From the NCBI GenBank assembly GCA_002305915.1, contig DBRJ01000004.1, forward strand, positions 204,421 through 268,420: a stretch of DNA of 64,000 bases. Reading direction: 5' to 3'. Position numbers and translations under genes: made by a program. Of this stretch, positions 8,665 through 16,750 are shown one piece after another. The notes under the pieces were generated by a model that did no database searches, was not told the origin of the DNA, and was given only the letters and a program-made list of their open reading frames with translations. Numbering within the stretch: the stretch's first letter is position 1; each line of letters begins with the position of its first letter. This DNA is from Pelotomaculum sp. UBA1371. Its GTDB lineage: Bacteria > Bacillota > Desulfotomaculia > Desulfotomaculales > Pelotomaculaceae.

Positions 8665-9303
8665 CTAATCTGCGATTTTACGAACATACAGAACAATAAA
8701 GGGCAGAATCGAAAAAAATTCCTTTTTCCCGAAAAGAATCAGCCAGACCATATGTTCTCTCAGCACTGCCCAGGAAGGGGCGGGTTTCAGCAACTCGTCC
8801 CTTAATTCCAGAAGATTTGAACGGGCTTCTGTGAAACGGGAGGGATCCTCAATTTTTGAAAGGATTTGAGCGATGGTGCGATCCAGGGGCGAAACTTCCT
8901 CCGACTTCAAGATATCTTCTAAATTATTGGACAAATCCGCAAAAACTTCCCTGTGTTCTTCCGCCGTCAACTCCGTTCCTGAACCCCTCAGGCGGTTTTC
9001 CAAATCTTTGATGAGATTCTCAAGGTACTCCTTTTTACAATTGACAATTTCAATAAAATCCTCACGTCTCTGGTGCTCCGAGTAGGATTCAAAAACAGAA
9101 AAGCAACCCTCCCGTCCAGCCTGTTCAAAGCCGTGTCGTTGACTCGATTCATTTCCGTAAATCCGGTCGATAATTCTGGCGGTAAAATCTTCCCAGAAGG
9201 TATACTCCAGTCCGTAAGGGACTTTAGTAAGAATACTATCAATGTCTTTCAACTGCATTTCAATTAATTGTTTAGCTGCTTCCAGATCCTCTATCCGCGA
9301 CAA
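8665..9303 (-). CDS. Hypothetical protein, helical with C-terminal hydrophobic segment
   Basis: I do not recognise this 212-residue protein. It is rich in charged helices: an N-terminal coiled-coil-like part (RIEDLEAAKQLIEMQLKDID) and a central helix NCKKEYLENLIKDLENRL. Near the end it becomes hydrophobic (WLILFGKKEFFSILPFIVLYVRKIAD), which could touch or cross the membrane once. It starts with TTG at 9303 after AAGGAGGGG, a strong site that supports a real gene. It is convergent with the usp gene, one base apart. No function is proposed. Confidence 0.7.
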   Translation of the reverse strand: MSRIEDLEAAKQLIEMQLKDIDSILTKVPYGLEYTFWEDFTARIIDRIYGNESSQRHGFEQAGREGCFSVFESYSEHQRREDFIEIVNCKKEYLENLIKDLENRLRGSGTELTAEEHREVFADLSNNLEDILKSEEVSPLDRTIAQILSKIEDPSRFTEARSNLLELRDELLKPAPSWAVLREHMVWLILFGKKEFFSILPFIVLYVRKIAD

Positions 9304-9388
9304 AGTAATCCCCTCCTTCTAAACAGCCGAAAGCCGTTGCCAGCATGAAAATTATATCATGATCAAAGGACGGGTGGAAGATGCTAAA

Positions 9389-9414
9389 AAGAGGCTCCCC
9401 GGGGGGCCTCTTTA
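9389..9414 (-). terminator. Rho-independent terminator behind the 64-residue gene
   Basis: AAAGAGGC and GCCTCTTT arms enclose a G/C-rich core; on the minus strand a T-run follows (TTTTTAGC). It begins within the last codons of the small gene that ends at 9412. Confidence 0.75.
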
Positions 9415-9606
9415 AAGAATTCTTTCACACCTTTGCTGAGCTTCTTTCAGAAGGGTGCCGGTCTTATCACATAACTCCTTTAAGCGCGCCTTTTCCGCAT
9501 GATCCTGAGCCGGCAGTTGAGCCAGCATCGAGCCCATTTCCATCATGCAATTCTGGGCGTTCCGGATACAGTTTTGAATTTCTGCCTTTTCGCTTGTGTC
9601 GACCAT
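9412..9606 (-). CDS. Small hypothetical protein (64 residues), helical, three cysteines
   Basis: A 64-residue protein (VDTSEKAEIQNCIRNAQNCM at the start) that reads as one or two amphipathic helices with cysteines at about residues 13, 19 and 46, plus one near the end. GGAGGTGAATCC before the ATG and the terminator behind it argue for a real gene. I do not recognise the family with certainty; similar short NAQNC(M)xxG proteins occur near stress or spore genes in clostridia. No function is proposed. Confidence 0.65.
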   Translation of the reverse strand: MVDTSEKAEIQNCIRNAQNCMMEMGSMLAQLPAQDHAEKARLKELCDKTGTLLKEAQQRCERIL

Positions 9607-9729
9607 GGATTCACCTCCGGTTTATTCTAATTAACAGTATTCCTTGTTTTCCCTTATTTATACCGTTATATGTTCTGATTAAAAAGGAGGAGGTCGAAGC
9701 AGGTTTTATTAGAATAACAGGATTTGGTA

Positions 9730-10083
9730 TCAAGTCTTGTCTATCTCCAGGATCACAGGACCTTTAACCTTCAACCTGACTCTTTCTCCAATTTTCACCC
9801 CTTCGCCCATTTTCAAGCTGGCCCTGCCCGAATAAATTTCGCCCCCGGTTCTGAAGGATAAGACATAATAAGAAGATAGCCGTTTGCGCTCAATACATAT
9901 GCCCACAAAATCAGTGGAGGGGGTTGTAAGTTGAAATTTCAAAAACCGGTAACCGGCAACTGTGGCCGTAATAAGTAGAATTAATACTCCCGTGATCTTA
10001 AGATCCTGATTTTCTATTACTGAACCGGCAACTGATATGATTAATCCGGCCAGAACAGCAATACCACCTACTCTTTCCAGCAA
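9730..10083 (-). CDS. Small membrane protein with NfeD-like tail, unknown function
   Basis: A protein of about 117 residues with two N-terminal membrane segments (GGIAVLAGLIISVAGSVI and LKITGVLILLITATVAGY) followed by a beta-rich soluble part ending in GEIYSGRASLKMGEGVKIGE and RVRLKVKGPVILEIDKT. The end resembles the small beta-barrel (OB-like) tail of NfeD-type proteins, but I cannot confirm this. Start choice: the GTG at 10092 lies inside the GGGAGG ribosome site and cannot be used well; the TTG at 10083 sits eight bases behind it and is preferred. Stands alone. Confidence 0.6.
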   Translation of the reverse strand: MLERVGGIAVLAGLIISVAGSVIENQDLKITGVLILLITATVAGYRFLKFQLTTPSTDFVGICIERKRLSSYYVLSFRTGGEIYSGRASLKMGEGVKIGERVRLKVKGPVILEIDKT

Positions 10084-10442
10084 GGGTCGCACCTCCCGGC
10101 AGTATTCATCCTAAAACAAGTTAAATCATCTTCTCCCGGCGCCTGCCTGAACATCGATGATGGATTGTGAGTAAATAAATATCTAATTTTCTAGAAAAGA
10201 CACCCGGTTCCTACACGCTAAGCCCCCTGATTTAATAATTTTTGCGAACACAATTTTATCTGTTTACTTACTCTTTAAATCTTAGCATGTCCTGTTCAGG
10301 CCAGGATTCTCAGTGTTAACTTATATTAAATTGTTATTCTAAAAATATGATAGATACATGGTACTAAGTCTTAAAGATTTGCCATGATGACTTTTTACTA
10401 TTATAATGGTTTTGCGACTTTAATCAGGAGGATAATAACTCA
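10084..10442. other. Divergent intergenic region before miaB
   Basis: About 360 bp of AT-rich DNA between the divergent small membrane-protein gene and miaB. Apart from the sigma-A promoter close to miaB and the ribosome site of the minus-strand gene, no gene or clear repeat was seen. Confidence 0.6.
10379..10407 (+). promoter_or_regulatory. Sigma-A promoter for miaB
   Basis: TTGCCA (10379-10384) and TATAAT (10402-10407) with exactly 17 bp between. The -10 box is perfect and the -35 box has one mismatch to TTGACA. The predicted transcript would start near 10414, about 30 bases before the miaB start, leaving room for the AGGAGG site. Confidence 0.75.
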
Positions 10443-11762
10443 TTGGGATTATATCATATTAGAACCTTCGGCTGCCAGATGAACGAACACGATTCAGAAA
10501 TATTGGCGGGAGTCCTTGAGAGGATGGGCTATGATCCCGTGGCTGATGTGGACAAAGCAGATATTATTCTATTAAATACATGCTGTGTTCGTGAAACAGC
10601 TGAAAACAAGGTATTCTCCTATTTGGGGAGGTTGCGTTCGCAGAAAGCGAAAAATCCGGAACTGATTATCGGCGTATGTGGGTGTATGCCCCAGCAAAAA
10701 GGCATGGCCTCAAGAATCCGTCACCTTTTTCCCCACGTTGATCTTGTTTTCGGCACTCACAATCTTCACCGCCTTGAGGAGCATCTCACCAGGATCACCG
10801 GGGCAAGGGAGCCTGTTGTGGAAATCTGGTCATCCCCCGGGAGTATTACGGAAGGCCTGCCGATTAAAAGGAAAGCGGGGATCAGTGCCTGGGTAACTAT
10901 TATGTACGGCTGCAACAACTACTGTACATATTGCATTGTGCCTTACGTCAGGGGCAGGGAAAGAAGCCGCAGACCAATAGAAATTATTGCTGAAGTAACC
11001 GCTCTTGGTAAGAATGGGTTCAAAGAAATCACTTTGCTGGGACAGAATGTTAACTCTTACGGAAAAGACCTTGAGGAAAAAAAATATGATTTCGCAGAAC
11101 TTCTAAAGAGACTGGAGGAAATAGAAGGGATCAAAAGGATCCGTTACATGACATCTCATCCCAGGGATTTTAATGATCGACTGATCCGGACCATTGCCTC
11201 CTCCAGCAAGGTTTGCGAACAGTTTCACCTGCCGGTTCAAGCCGGAAGCAATAAGATATTGAAAAAAATGAACAGAGGCTATACCAGGGAAGACTACTTC
11301 AACCTCGTAGATAAAATAAAAGCGGTACTTCCGCACTCCACAATTACAACTGATATTATGGTCGGGTTTCCCGGGGAAACAGATGATGACTTTGAACAGA
11401 CACTGGACCTGGTCAGGCAGGTCCGGTTTGACAGCGCCTACACCTTTATCTACAATACCCGTCCAGGCACGCCTGCTTCAAAAATGGCCGGACAGGTTCC
11501 CGAAGAAGTTAAGAAACAGCGGATCCAGACCCTGATCAGGCTGCAAAACGGGATCAGCCTGGAAAAGAACAGGGAATCTGTGGGATCTACCGAAGAGATT
11601 TTGGTAGAAGGAAAAAAAGTGAAGGATGAATTTCTCCTTTGCGGCAGAAACAGGGGCGGTAAAATGGTCTTTTTCCCCGGCAAGGAGAGTCTAATCAGCC
11701 ACATAGTGCCGGTGAATGTTAAAAAAGCCCACTTGACCTATCTCGTTGGCTGCAGGGTATAA
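10443..11762 (+). CDS. miaB: tRNA-2-methylthio-N6-dimethylallyladenosine synthase MiaB
   Basis: Radical SAM methylthiotransferase that converts i6A-37 in tRNA to ms2i6A. The 439 residues show the UPF0004 domain (FGCQMNEHDSE at about residue 9; NTCCVRETAENK at about 46; GVCGCMPQ at about 78, three cysteines for the auxiliary cluster), the radical SAM motif CNNYCTYC (about 157-164) with IVPYVRGRERSR, and a C-terminal TRAM domain. FKEITLLGQNVNSYG is typical for MiaB. Start is TTG at 10443 after AGGAGGATAATAACTCA. miaA, the enzyme making its substrate, is 9 kb downstream in the same gene block, as in Bacillus. Confidence 0.96.
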   Translation: MGLYHIRTFGCQMNEHDSEILAGVLERMGYDPVADVDKADIILLNTCCVRETAENKVFSYLGRLRSQKAKNPELIIGVCGCMPQQKGMASRIRHLFPHVDLVFGTHNLHRLEEHLTRITGAREPVVEIWSSPGSITEGLPIKRKAGISAWVTIMYGCNNYCTYCIVPYVRGRERSRRPIEIIAEVTALGKNGFKEITLLGQNVNSYGKDLEEKKYDFAELLKRLEEIEGIKRIRYMTSHPRDFNDRLIRTIASSSKVCEQFHLPVQAGSNKILKKMNRGYTREDYFNLVDKIKAVLPHSTITTDIMVGFPGETDDDFEQTLDLVRQVRFDSAYTFIYNTRPGTPASKMAGQVPEEVKKQRIQTLIRLQNGISLEKNRESVGSTEEILVEGKKVKDEFLLCGRNRGGKMVFFPGKESLISHIVPVNVKKAHLTYLVGCRV

Positions 11763-11830
11763 GTTCATGAGCATAATCAGCCCTTCTTTTACTAAGGACA
11801 GAAGAGCCGTCAAAGTCAGGAGGTGAAAAA

Positions 11831-12226
11831 ATGTCCGTATCCGTATACAGTAAAGCAAAAGAACTTGCTGCGGAGCTTTCCAAATCAAAGGAACTGAATA
11901 ATGTCAGAGAAGCTGAAGCAAGAATGCTTCAAGACCTGGAAGCCCGGAGCATTATCGACTCTTTTCAGAAAAAACAGCAGGCCATGCATATGCTCCAATC
12001 CCAGGGGCAAATCTTAACAGAAGGTCAGAAGAAAGAAGTAGAAGAACTGGAAAAACAAATGGTAGAAAACCCTCTGATCTTCGATTTCTTTCAAGCACAA
12101 CAAGACTTTGAACGGGTTCTGGAAAGAATCAACCGGATTATTGGAGAATCTATAGGACCCGGACCGCAATGCAACTGTGAAAGTGAATGTGGTGAAGGTT
12201 CCTGTGGCTGTAATGGCTGTCAATAA
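11831..12226 (+). CDS. YlbF/YmcA (RicA/RicF) family protein with Cys-rich tail
   Basis: A 131-residue helical protein of the YlbF/YmcA family. In Bacillus subtilis YlbF, YmcA and YaaT form the Y-complex that carries iron-sulfur clusters and supports RNase Y function and development. The helical core (VYSKAKELAAELSKSKE ... VEELEKQMVENPLIFDFFQAQQDFE) fits the family. The last 20 residues (from QCNCESECGEG to CNGCQ) hold six cysteines, suiting cluster binding. The position between miaB and mutS equals that of ymcA in Bacillus. The ATG follows AGGAGGTGAAAAA, 68 bp behind miaB, so the two are likely co-transcribed. Which paralogue it matches best is not certain. Confidence 0.82.
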   Translation: MSVSVYSKAKELAAELSKSKELNNVREAEARMLQDLEARSIIDSFQKKQQAMHMLQSQGQILTEGQKKEVEELEKQMVENPLIFDFFQAQQDFERVLERINRIIGESIGPGPQCNCESECGEGSCGCNGCQ

Positions 12227-12343
12227 GTCTTAGATAGATTTCAACATGCTCTCTGTATGAATCCTGATCCTGCATAATACCTGTGAACACTTGAGGATGG
12301 TCTTAGAAAGGGACCTTATATCCAATCCTTCCAAAGGGGCTGA

Positions 12344-12370
12344 TAACCCTTTAATGGGGGGTTTTTCTTT
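12344..12370 (+). terminator. Possible terminator between YlbF-like gene and mutS
   Basis: AACCC and GGGTT arms around TTTAATGG, followed by TTTTCTTTT. The stem is short (about five to six pairs), so efficiency is doubtful. Confidence 0.45.
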
Positions 12371-12416
12371 TGGTTTACAATACCATATGTTATAATGAAC
12401 ACCAGGAGGGGTTTCG

Positions 12417-15035
12417 GTGAGTTTCACACCGATGATCAGGCAATATCTTGAGATTAAGAAGCAGTATCCGGACGCCATTCTTTTTTTTCGGCTTGGTGAT
12501 TTTTATGAAATGTTTTTTGACGATGCCCGGCTTGCTTCCCGGGAACTCGAGATAACCCTGACCGGCAGGGAAGGGGGTGCAAAAGAGCGTGTCCCTATGT
12601 GCGGTATCCCCTATCACGCTTCAGATACTTATATCGCCAGGCTCATTGCCAAAAAATATCGCGTGGCAATCTGTGAGCAGGTGGAAGATCCCTCTCTGGC
12701 AAAAGGGATTGTCAGAAGGGAAGTAATCAGAGTTATCACTCCGGGAACGGTCATGGACGGACAGTTGCTGGAAGCTAAAATGAATAATTACCTGGCAAGT
12801 ATAGCCCGGGAAGAGGAAGGCTTTAGTCTTGCCGTTACCGATATCACCACAGGACAGTTCATGATTAACTCCTTTTCGGGTGAAAGGGCTGAAGCAGCCT
12901 TGCTGGAGGAACTCTCCCGCCTGATGCCTGCCGAGATCATTGTGCCCCTTTCGGAAATCGATCCTTTATCTAAAATTATCAATACACAGGGTACAATGAC
13001 TGTAAATGGCTACAAGGATATAGCTTTTGAGCCGGACGCAGCTGCCCGGGCGCTGGAAAACCAGTTTGGCCCTGACAATCTGAAAACCCTGTCAACATCT
13101 GAAGCAAGGCGATCTATTCCCGCTGCGGGCGCCCTTATTTGTTTTCTCAAGGAAACACAAAAAAGAGACCTGACGCACATCCGGGAGATTAATTATTACC
13201 AGTCCGGGAAATATCTGCTCCTGGATACGACAACCCGCCGCAATCTAGAGTTGACCCGTTCCATTCAGGATGCCTCCAGAAAAAACACACTGCTCTCAGT
13301 CCTTGATTACACCGTCACCGCCATGGGTGGAAGGCTAATCCGAAACTGGATTGAACGGCCTTTGCTGGAAATCGAAAAAATTGAGTCCAGGCTGACGGCT
13401 GTAGAAGCACTGGTACACCAGACACTTTACCGCTCTGATCTTAAAGATGAATTAAAGCAAATTTACGACCTTGAGCGGCTGGCCGGCAAAATTTCTTTTG
13501 GATCCGCAAATGCACGCGATCTGGTAGCCTTAAAGAAATCCCTTGGTTACCTCCCGTCACTGAAGACGCTCCTGGAACAGGCCGAACCAACCCTGTTACA
13601 AGAAACTGGCCGCAACATCGACCCAATGCCGGAAGTACGGGATCTCCTGAATGCAGCCATCGACGATGACCCTCCCGTTTCATTAAGAGACGGCGGCATC
13701 ATCAAAGCAGGCTATAATGCGGAAGTGGACCGTCTCCGCAGAGCCGGGCGAGAAGCTAAAACCATGCTGGCCGGGCTGGAAGAACGAGAAAAGGCCCGCA
13801 CTGGTATAAAGTCGCTAAAAGTTGGATTCAACAAAGTCTTCGGTTACTATATTGAAATAACCCGTTCAAATTTAGCTCAGGTTCCGGAAGAATATCGACG
13901 CAAACAGACCCTGGCCAATGCGGAAAGGTTTATTACGCCGGAATTAAAGGAGTGCGAAAACTTACTCCTTGGCGCGGAAGAACGCCTGACCCAGCTGGAA
14001 TACAGCCTTTTTCTCGAAATCAGAGAAAAATTAGCCGCTGAACTTCAGCGCATTCAGCGTACCGCTGCCGCCGTAGCCAGGGCAGACGCACTCTGTTCCC
14101 TGGCAGAGGCAGCCGCCGCCGGGAACTACACCAGACCCCTGGTGAGCCGGGATGGTTTGCTGGAGATAAAAGACGGACGGCATCCTGTACTGGAAAAAGT
14201 ACTTGGACCGGAACGGTTTGTACCCAATGACTGTATGATGGACAATGAGAAATGCCGTCTTCTTATCCTTACCGGTCCCAATATGGCCGGTAAAAGCACT
14301 TACATGCGGCAGGTTGCCTTGATAATTTTAATGGCCCAGATTGGCAGCTTTGTACCGGCCTCGCTGGCCCGGATACCCCTTGTAGACCGGATTTTTACCA
14401 GAATCGGGGCCTCGGACGACCTGGCCGGCGGGCAAAGCACCTTTATGGTTGAAATGAGCGAATGCCGCTCCATTGTTACAGGAGCAACAAAGAACAGCCT
14501 GATCATTATGGATGAGGTGGGACGGGGAACCAGCACATACGACGGGATCAGCATAGCCCGGGCCCTGGTTGAATACATTCACTTAAACATTGGTGCCAAG
14601 ACGTTGTTTTCAACCCATTATCACGAGCTGACCGACCTGGACCAGATTCCTGGAATTGCGAACTTCAATGTCGCAGTACAGGAAAACGGCGATGACATTA
14701 TCTTTTTAAGGAAAGTAATCAAAGGCAAAGCCGACCGCAGTTACGGCATTCACGTAGCCAGGCTGGCCGGACTGCCGGAAAACATAATCCTGCGTGCAGC
14801 CGAAATTTTGAATATTCTTGAATCATCAAGAGAAACTCCGGAACAGATTGCAGCAACCGGGAAAAACGAAGGATTTTCGGCTCAGGTACAAAGTCAGGAA
14901 CAAAACAGGCCCATTGAAGCAATGGTTATAGAGGAACTGCGCAACCTGGATCTTATAAATATGACTCCTTTGGAAGCTATCAACCGGCTCCACCAGCTGC
15001 GTCAGGAGCTGGAAAAACAATATAGACATATCTGA
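12417..15035 (+). CDS. mutS: DNA mismatch repair protein MutS
   Basis: Mismatch recognition ATPase. The 872 residues contain the mismatch-binding domain with FFRLGDFYEMFFDDA (the FYE motif, about residue 27), connector, lever and clamp domains, and the C-terminal ABC-type ATPase with Walker A GPNMAGKST (about 620), the LAGGQSTF signature region, and Walker B MDEVGRGTSTYDG (about 698), then FSTHYHELTDL. The C-terminal helix LINMTPLEAINRLHQLRQEL is the usual dimer element. GTG start at 12417 behind AGGAGGG. mutL follows after two inserted genes. Confidence 0.98.
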   Translation: MSFTPMIRQYLEIKKQYPDAILFFRLGDFYEMFFDDARLASRELEITLTGREGGAKERVPMCGIPYHASDTYIARLIAKKYRVAICEQVEDPSLAKGIVRREVIRVITPGTVMDGQLLEAKMNNYLASIAREEEGFSLAVTDITTGQFMINSFSGERAEAALLEELSRLMPAEIIVPLSEIDPLSKIINTQGTMTVNGYKDIAFEPDAAARALENQFGPDNLKTLSTSEARRSIPAAGALICFLKETQKRDLTHIREINYYQSGKYLLLDTTTRRNLELTRSIQDASRKNTLLSVLDYTVTAMGGRLIRNWIERPLLEIEKIESRLTAVEALVHQTLYRSDLKDELKQIYDLERLAGKISFGSANARDLVALKKSLGYLPSLKTLLEQAEPTLLQETGRNIDPMPEVRDLLNAAIDDDPPVSLRDGGIIKAGYNAEVDRLRRAGREAKTMLAGLEEREKARTGIKSLKVGFNKVFGYYIEITRSNLAQVPEEYRRKQTLANAERFITPELKECENLLLGAEERLTQLEYSLFLEIREKLAAELQRIQRTAAAVARADALCSLAEAAAAGNYTRPLVSRDGLLEIKDGRHPVLEKVLGPERFVPNDCMMDNEKCRLLILTGPNMAGKSTYMRQVALIILMAQIGSFVPASLARIPLVDRIFTRIGASDDLAGGQSTFMVEMSECRSIVTGATKNSLIIMDEVGRGTSTYDGISIARALVEYIHLNIGAKTLFSTHYHELTDLDQIPGIANFNVAVQENGDDIIFLRKVIKGKADRSYGIHVARLAGLPENIILRAAEILNILESSRETPEQIAATGKNEGFSAQVQSQEQNRPIEAMVIEELRNLDLINMTPLEAINRLHQLRQELEKQYRHI

Positions 15036-15072
15036 ACAGGTTTATACCCGATTTTGATGAGGGGGAGGAAAA

Positions 15073-16749
15073 ATGAACGTCGGTGTGGATGTTGGGGGAA
15101 CTTTTACCGACGCAGTGCTTCTGGAAAACAATAAGGTTCGCACCACTGCAAAGGTACCCACCAAAAAGGACCTTTTAGAATCTGTTCTGGAAGCAATTGA
15201 CATTGTCCTCGAAGGTGTCAACACAAAAGACTTGAAGAGAATTGTTTTCAGCACAACAATGATTACCAACCTGATTGCAGAACGCAAGTATGAGAACGTT
15301 GCTTTATTGTTAATACCAGGTCCGGGCTTAGCCCACGAATCTTACAATTTTGGAACAACTGTACATATTCTGTCCGGAGCTATTGACTACCGGGGACGTG
15401 AGATTATCCCGCTTGACGACCGTGAAGTTGAGTCAACACTGGCAGACCTGTCCAGGTTGGGATGCCGCAGGGTTTGTGTGGTAGGCAAATTTTCACCCCG
15501 TAACACAACCCATGAAAAACGGGTCGCAGATATTATCAAGAAAAAATACCCGGCCTGGAAAATAGACCTGGGCTCCATGATCGGCGGCCAGTTAAACTTC
15601 CCCAGGCGAGTGACCACAACATACCTCACCAGTGCCACCCGGGAACCCTACCATCAATTCATCAATTCTGTCCGGCAGGCGCTGGCGATACGGGAAATCG
15701 ACGCTGATGTTTTCATTTTGAAAGCTGACGGAGGAACAATGCCCCTGGCAAACGCGGAAGAGTTGCCTGTTGAAACGATCTTCTCGGGACCTGCTGCCAG
15801 CACCCTGGGTGTCCAGGCACTGATCCCCCCCGGGGAAACAGCTGTGGTTGTGGACATCGGCGGTACCACCACCGACCTAGCCTTGATTTTGAGCGGTCAA
15901 CCGCTGCTTTCATCCAAAGGCGCCAGGGTTGAAAACCAGCTCACCCAGGTGCGCACACTTGCTGTGAAGTCTGTGCCGGTTGGCGGTGACAGCGCTTTAC
16001 AGCAAGACGGTAAGGGTTTGATCATTGGTACCGGCAGGCTTGGTCCCGCCTACTGCATGGGCGGACCGGCGCCGACTCCCACCGACGCCCTCCGGGTCCT
16101 GGGGTTAACTGAGCTGGGGGATCCGTTGAAGGCGGAAGAGGCCATGACCGATCTGGGTGAAGCCCTGAACCTCAGTGCCCGGGACACCGCCGGAAAGGTT
16201 ATTGAGATGGTCGTGGAAAGGATCTCCTCCGAAGTTAATAATATGTTTCTGGACTGGGAGCAGGAGCCTGCCTATTTAGTGTGGGAAGTCTTGCAGAAAA
16301 AAAAGGTCAGGCCTTCCCTCGTCGCCGGTGTGGGCGGCGGAGCTTCCGGATTTATCAGCCAAATAGCCGCAAAACTTGGCTGCGATCCCTTCATCCCGCC
16401 TTATGCCCCGGTGGCAAACGCCATCGGCGCTGCCGTGGCCAGGCCTACAATGCAGGTCAGCCTCAGGGCTGATACGGAACAGGGCTACTTTATAATCCGG
16501 GAAGAGGGATTCCAGGGTAAACTTAAAGACAGGCATTTCAACGAAAATAAGGCTCTTGTACTGGCCAAAGAAAAACTCATGCAAAGGGCTGCCAAATACG
16601 GGCTGGTTGTTGAACCTGAGGAAATTGAAACTACCCACAGGGAAGTGTTTAATATGATCAGGGACTGGACAACAACCGGCAGACTTATTGACATCACTGT
16701 TCAAACTCCCAGAGGAATCATTGGCAGGGTTTTGAAGGGGGATGAATAA
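15073..16749 (+). CDS. Hydantoinase/oxoprolinase family protein (HyuA-like)
   Basis: A 558-residue ATP-dependent hydrolase-like protein with an actin-fold N-terminus. GVDVGGTFTDAVL (about residues 4-16) is the phosphate-1 motif; VFSTTMITNLIAE follows; VVVDIGGTTTDLALI (about 257) is the second phosphate motif; GVGGGASGFISQIAAKLGC (about 415) is the adenosine motif. Classical HyuA subunits are about 650-700 residues, so the C-terminal part is shortened, and no HyuB partner is present. It lies between mutS and an HDAC-like gene, 37 bp behind mutS, and probably shares its transcript. Substrate unknown; a role linked to the next gene (amide hydrolysis) is only a guess. Confidence 0.8.
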   Translation: MNVGVDVGGTFTDAVLLENNKVRTTAKVPTKKDLLESVLEAIDIVLEGVNTKDLKRIVFSTTMITNLIAERKYENVALLLIPGPGLAHESYNFGTTVHILSGAIDYRGREIIPLDDREVESTLADLSRLGCRRVCVVGKFSPRNTTHEKRVADIIKKKYPAWKIDLGSMIGGQLNFPRRVTTTYLTSATREPYHQFINSVRQALAIREIDADVFILKADGGTMPLANAEELPVETIFSGPAASTLGVQALIPPGETAVVVDIGGTTTDLALILSGQPLLSSKGARVENQLTQVRTLAVKSVPVGGDSALQQDGKGLIIGTGRLGPAYCMGGPAPTPTDALRVLGLTELGDPLKAEEAMTDLGEALNLSARDTAGKVIEMVVERISSEVNNMFLDWEQEPAYLVWEVLQKKKVRPSLVAGVGGGASGFISQIAAKLGCDPFIPPYAPVANAIGAAVARPTMQVSLRADTEQGYFIIREEGFQGKLKDRHFNENKALVLAKEKLMQRAAKYGLVVEPEEIETTHREVFNMIRDWTTTGRLIDITVQTPRGIIGRVLKGDE

Positions 16750-16750
16750 G

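Noticed and set aside
10090..10092. GTG 10092 as start of the small membrane protein
   Set aside because: It overlaps the GGGAGG ribosome site; TTG 10083 has normal spacing.
12370..12396. TATAAT box in front of mutS as a sigma-A promoter
   Set aside because: The transcript would begin in or behind the AGGAGGG ribosome site, and no -35 box of quality is found 17 bp upstream.
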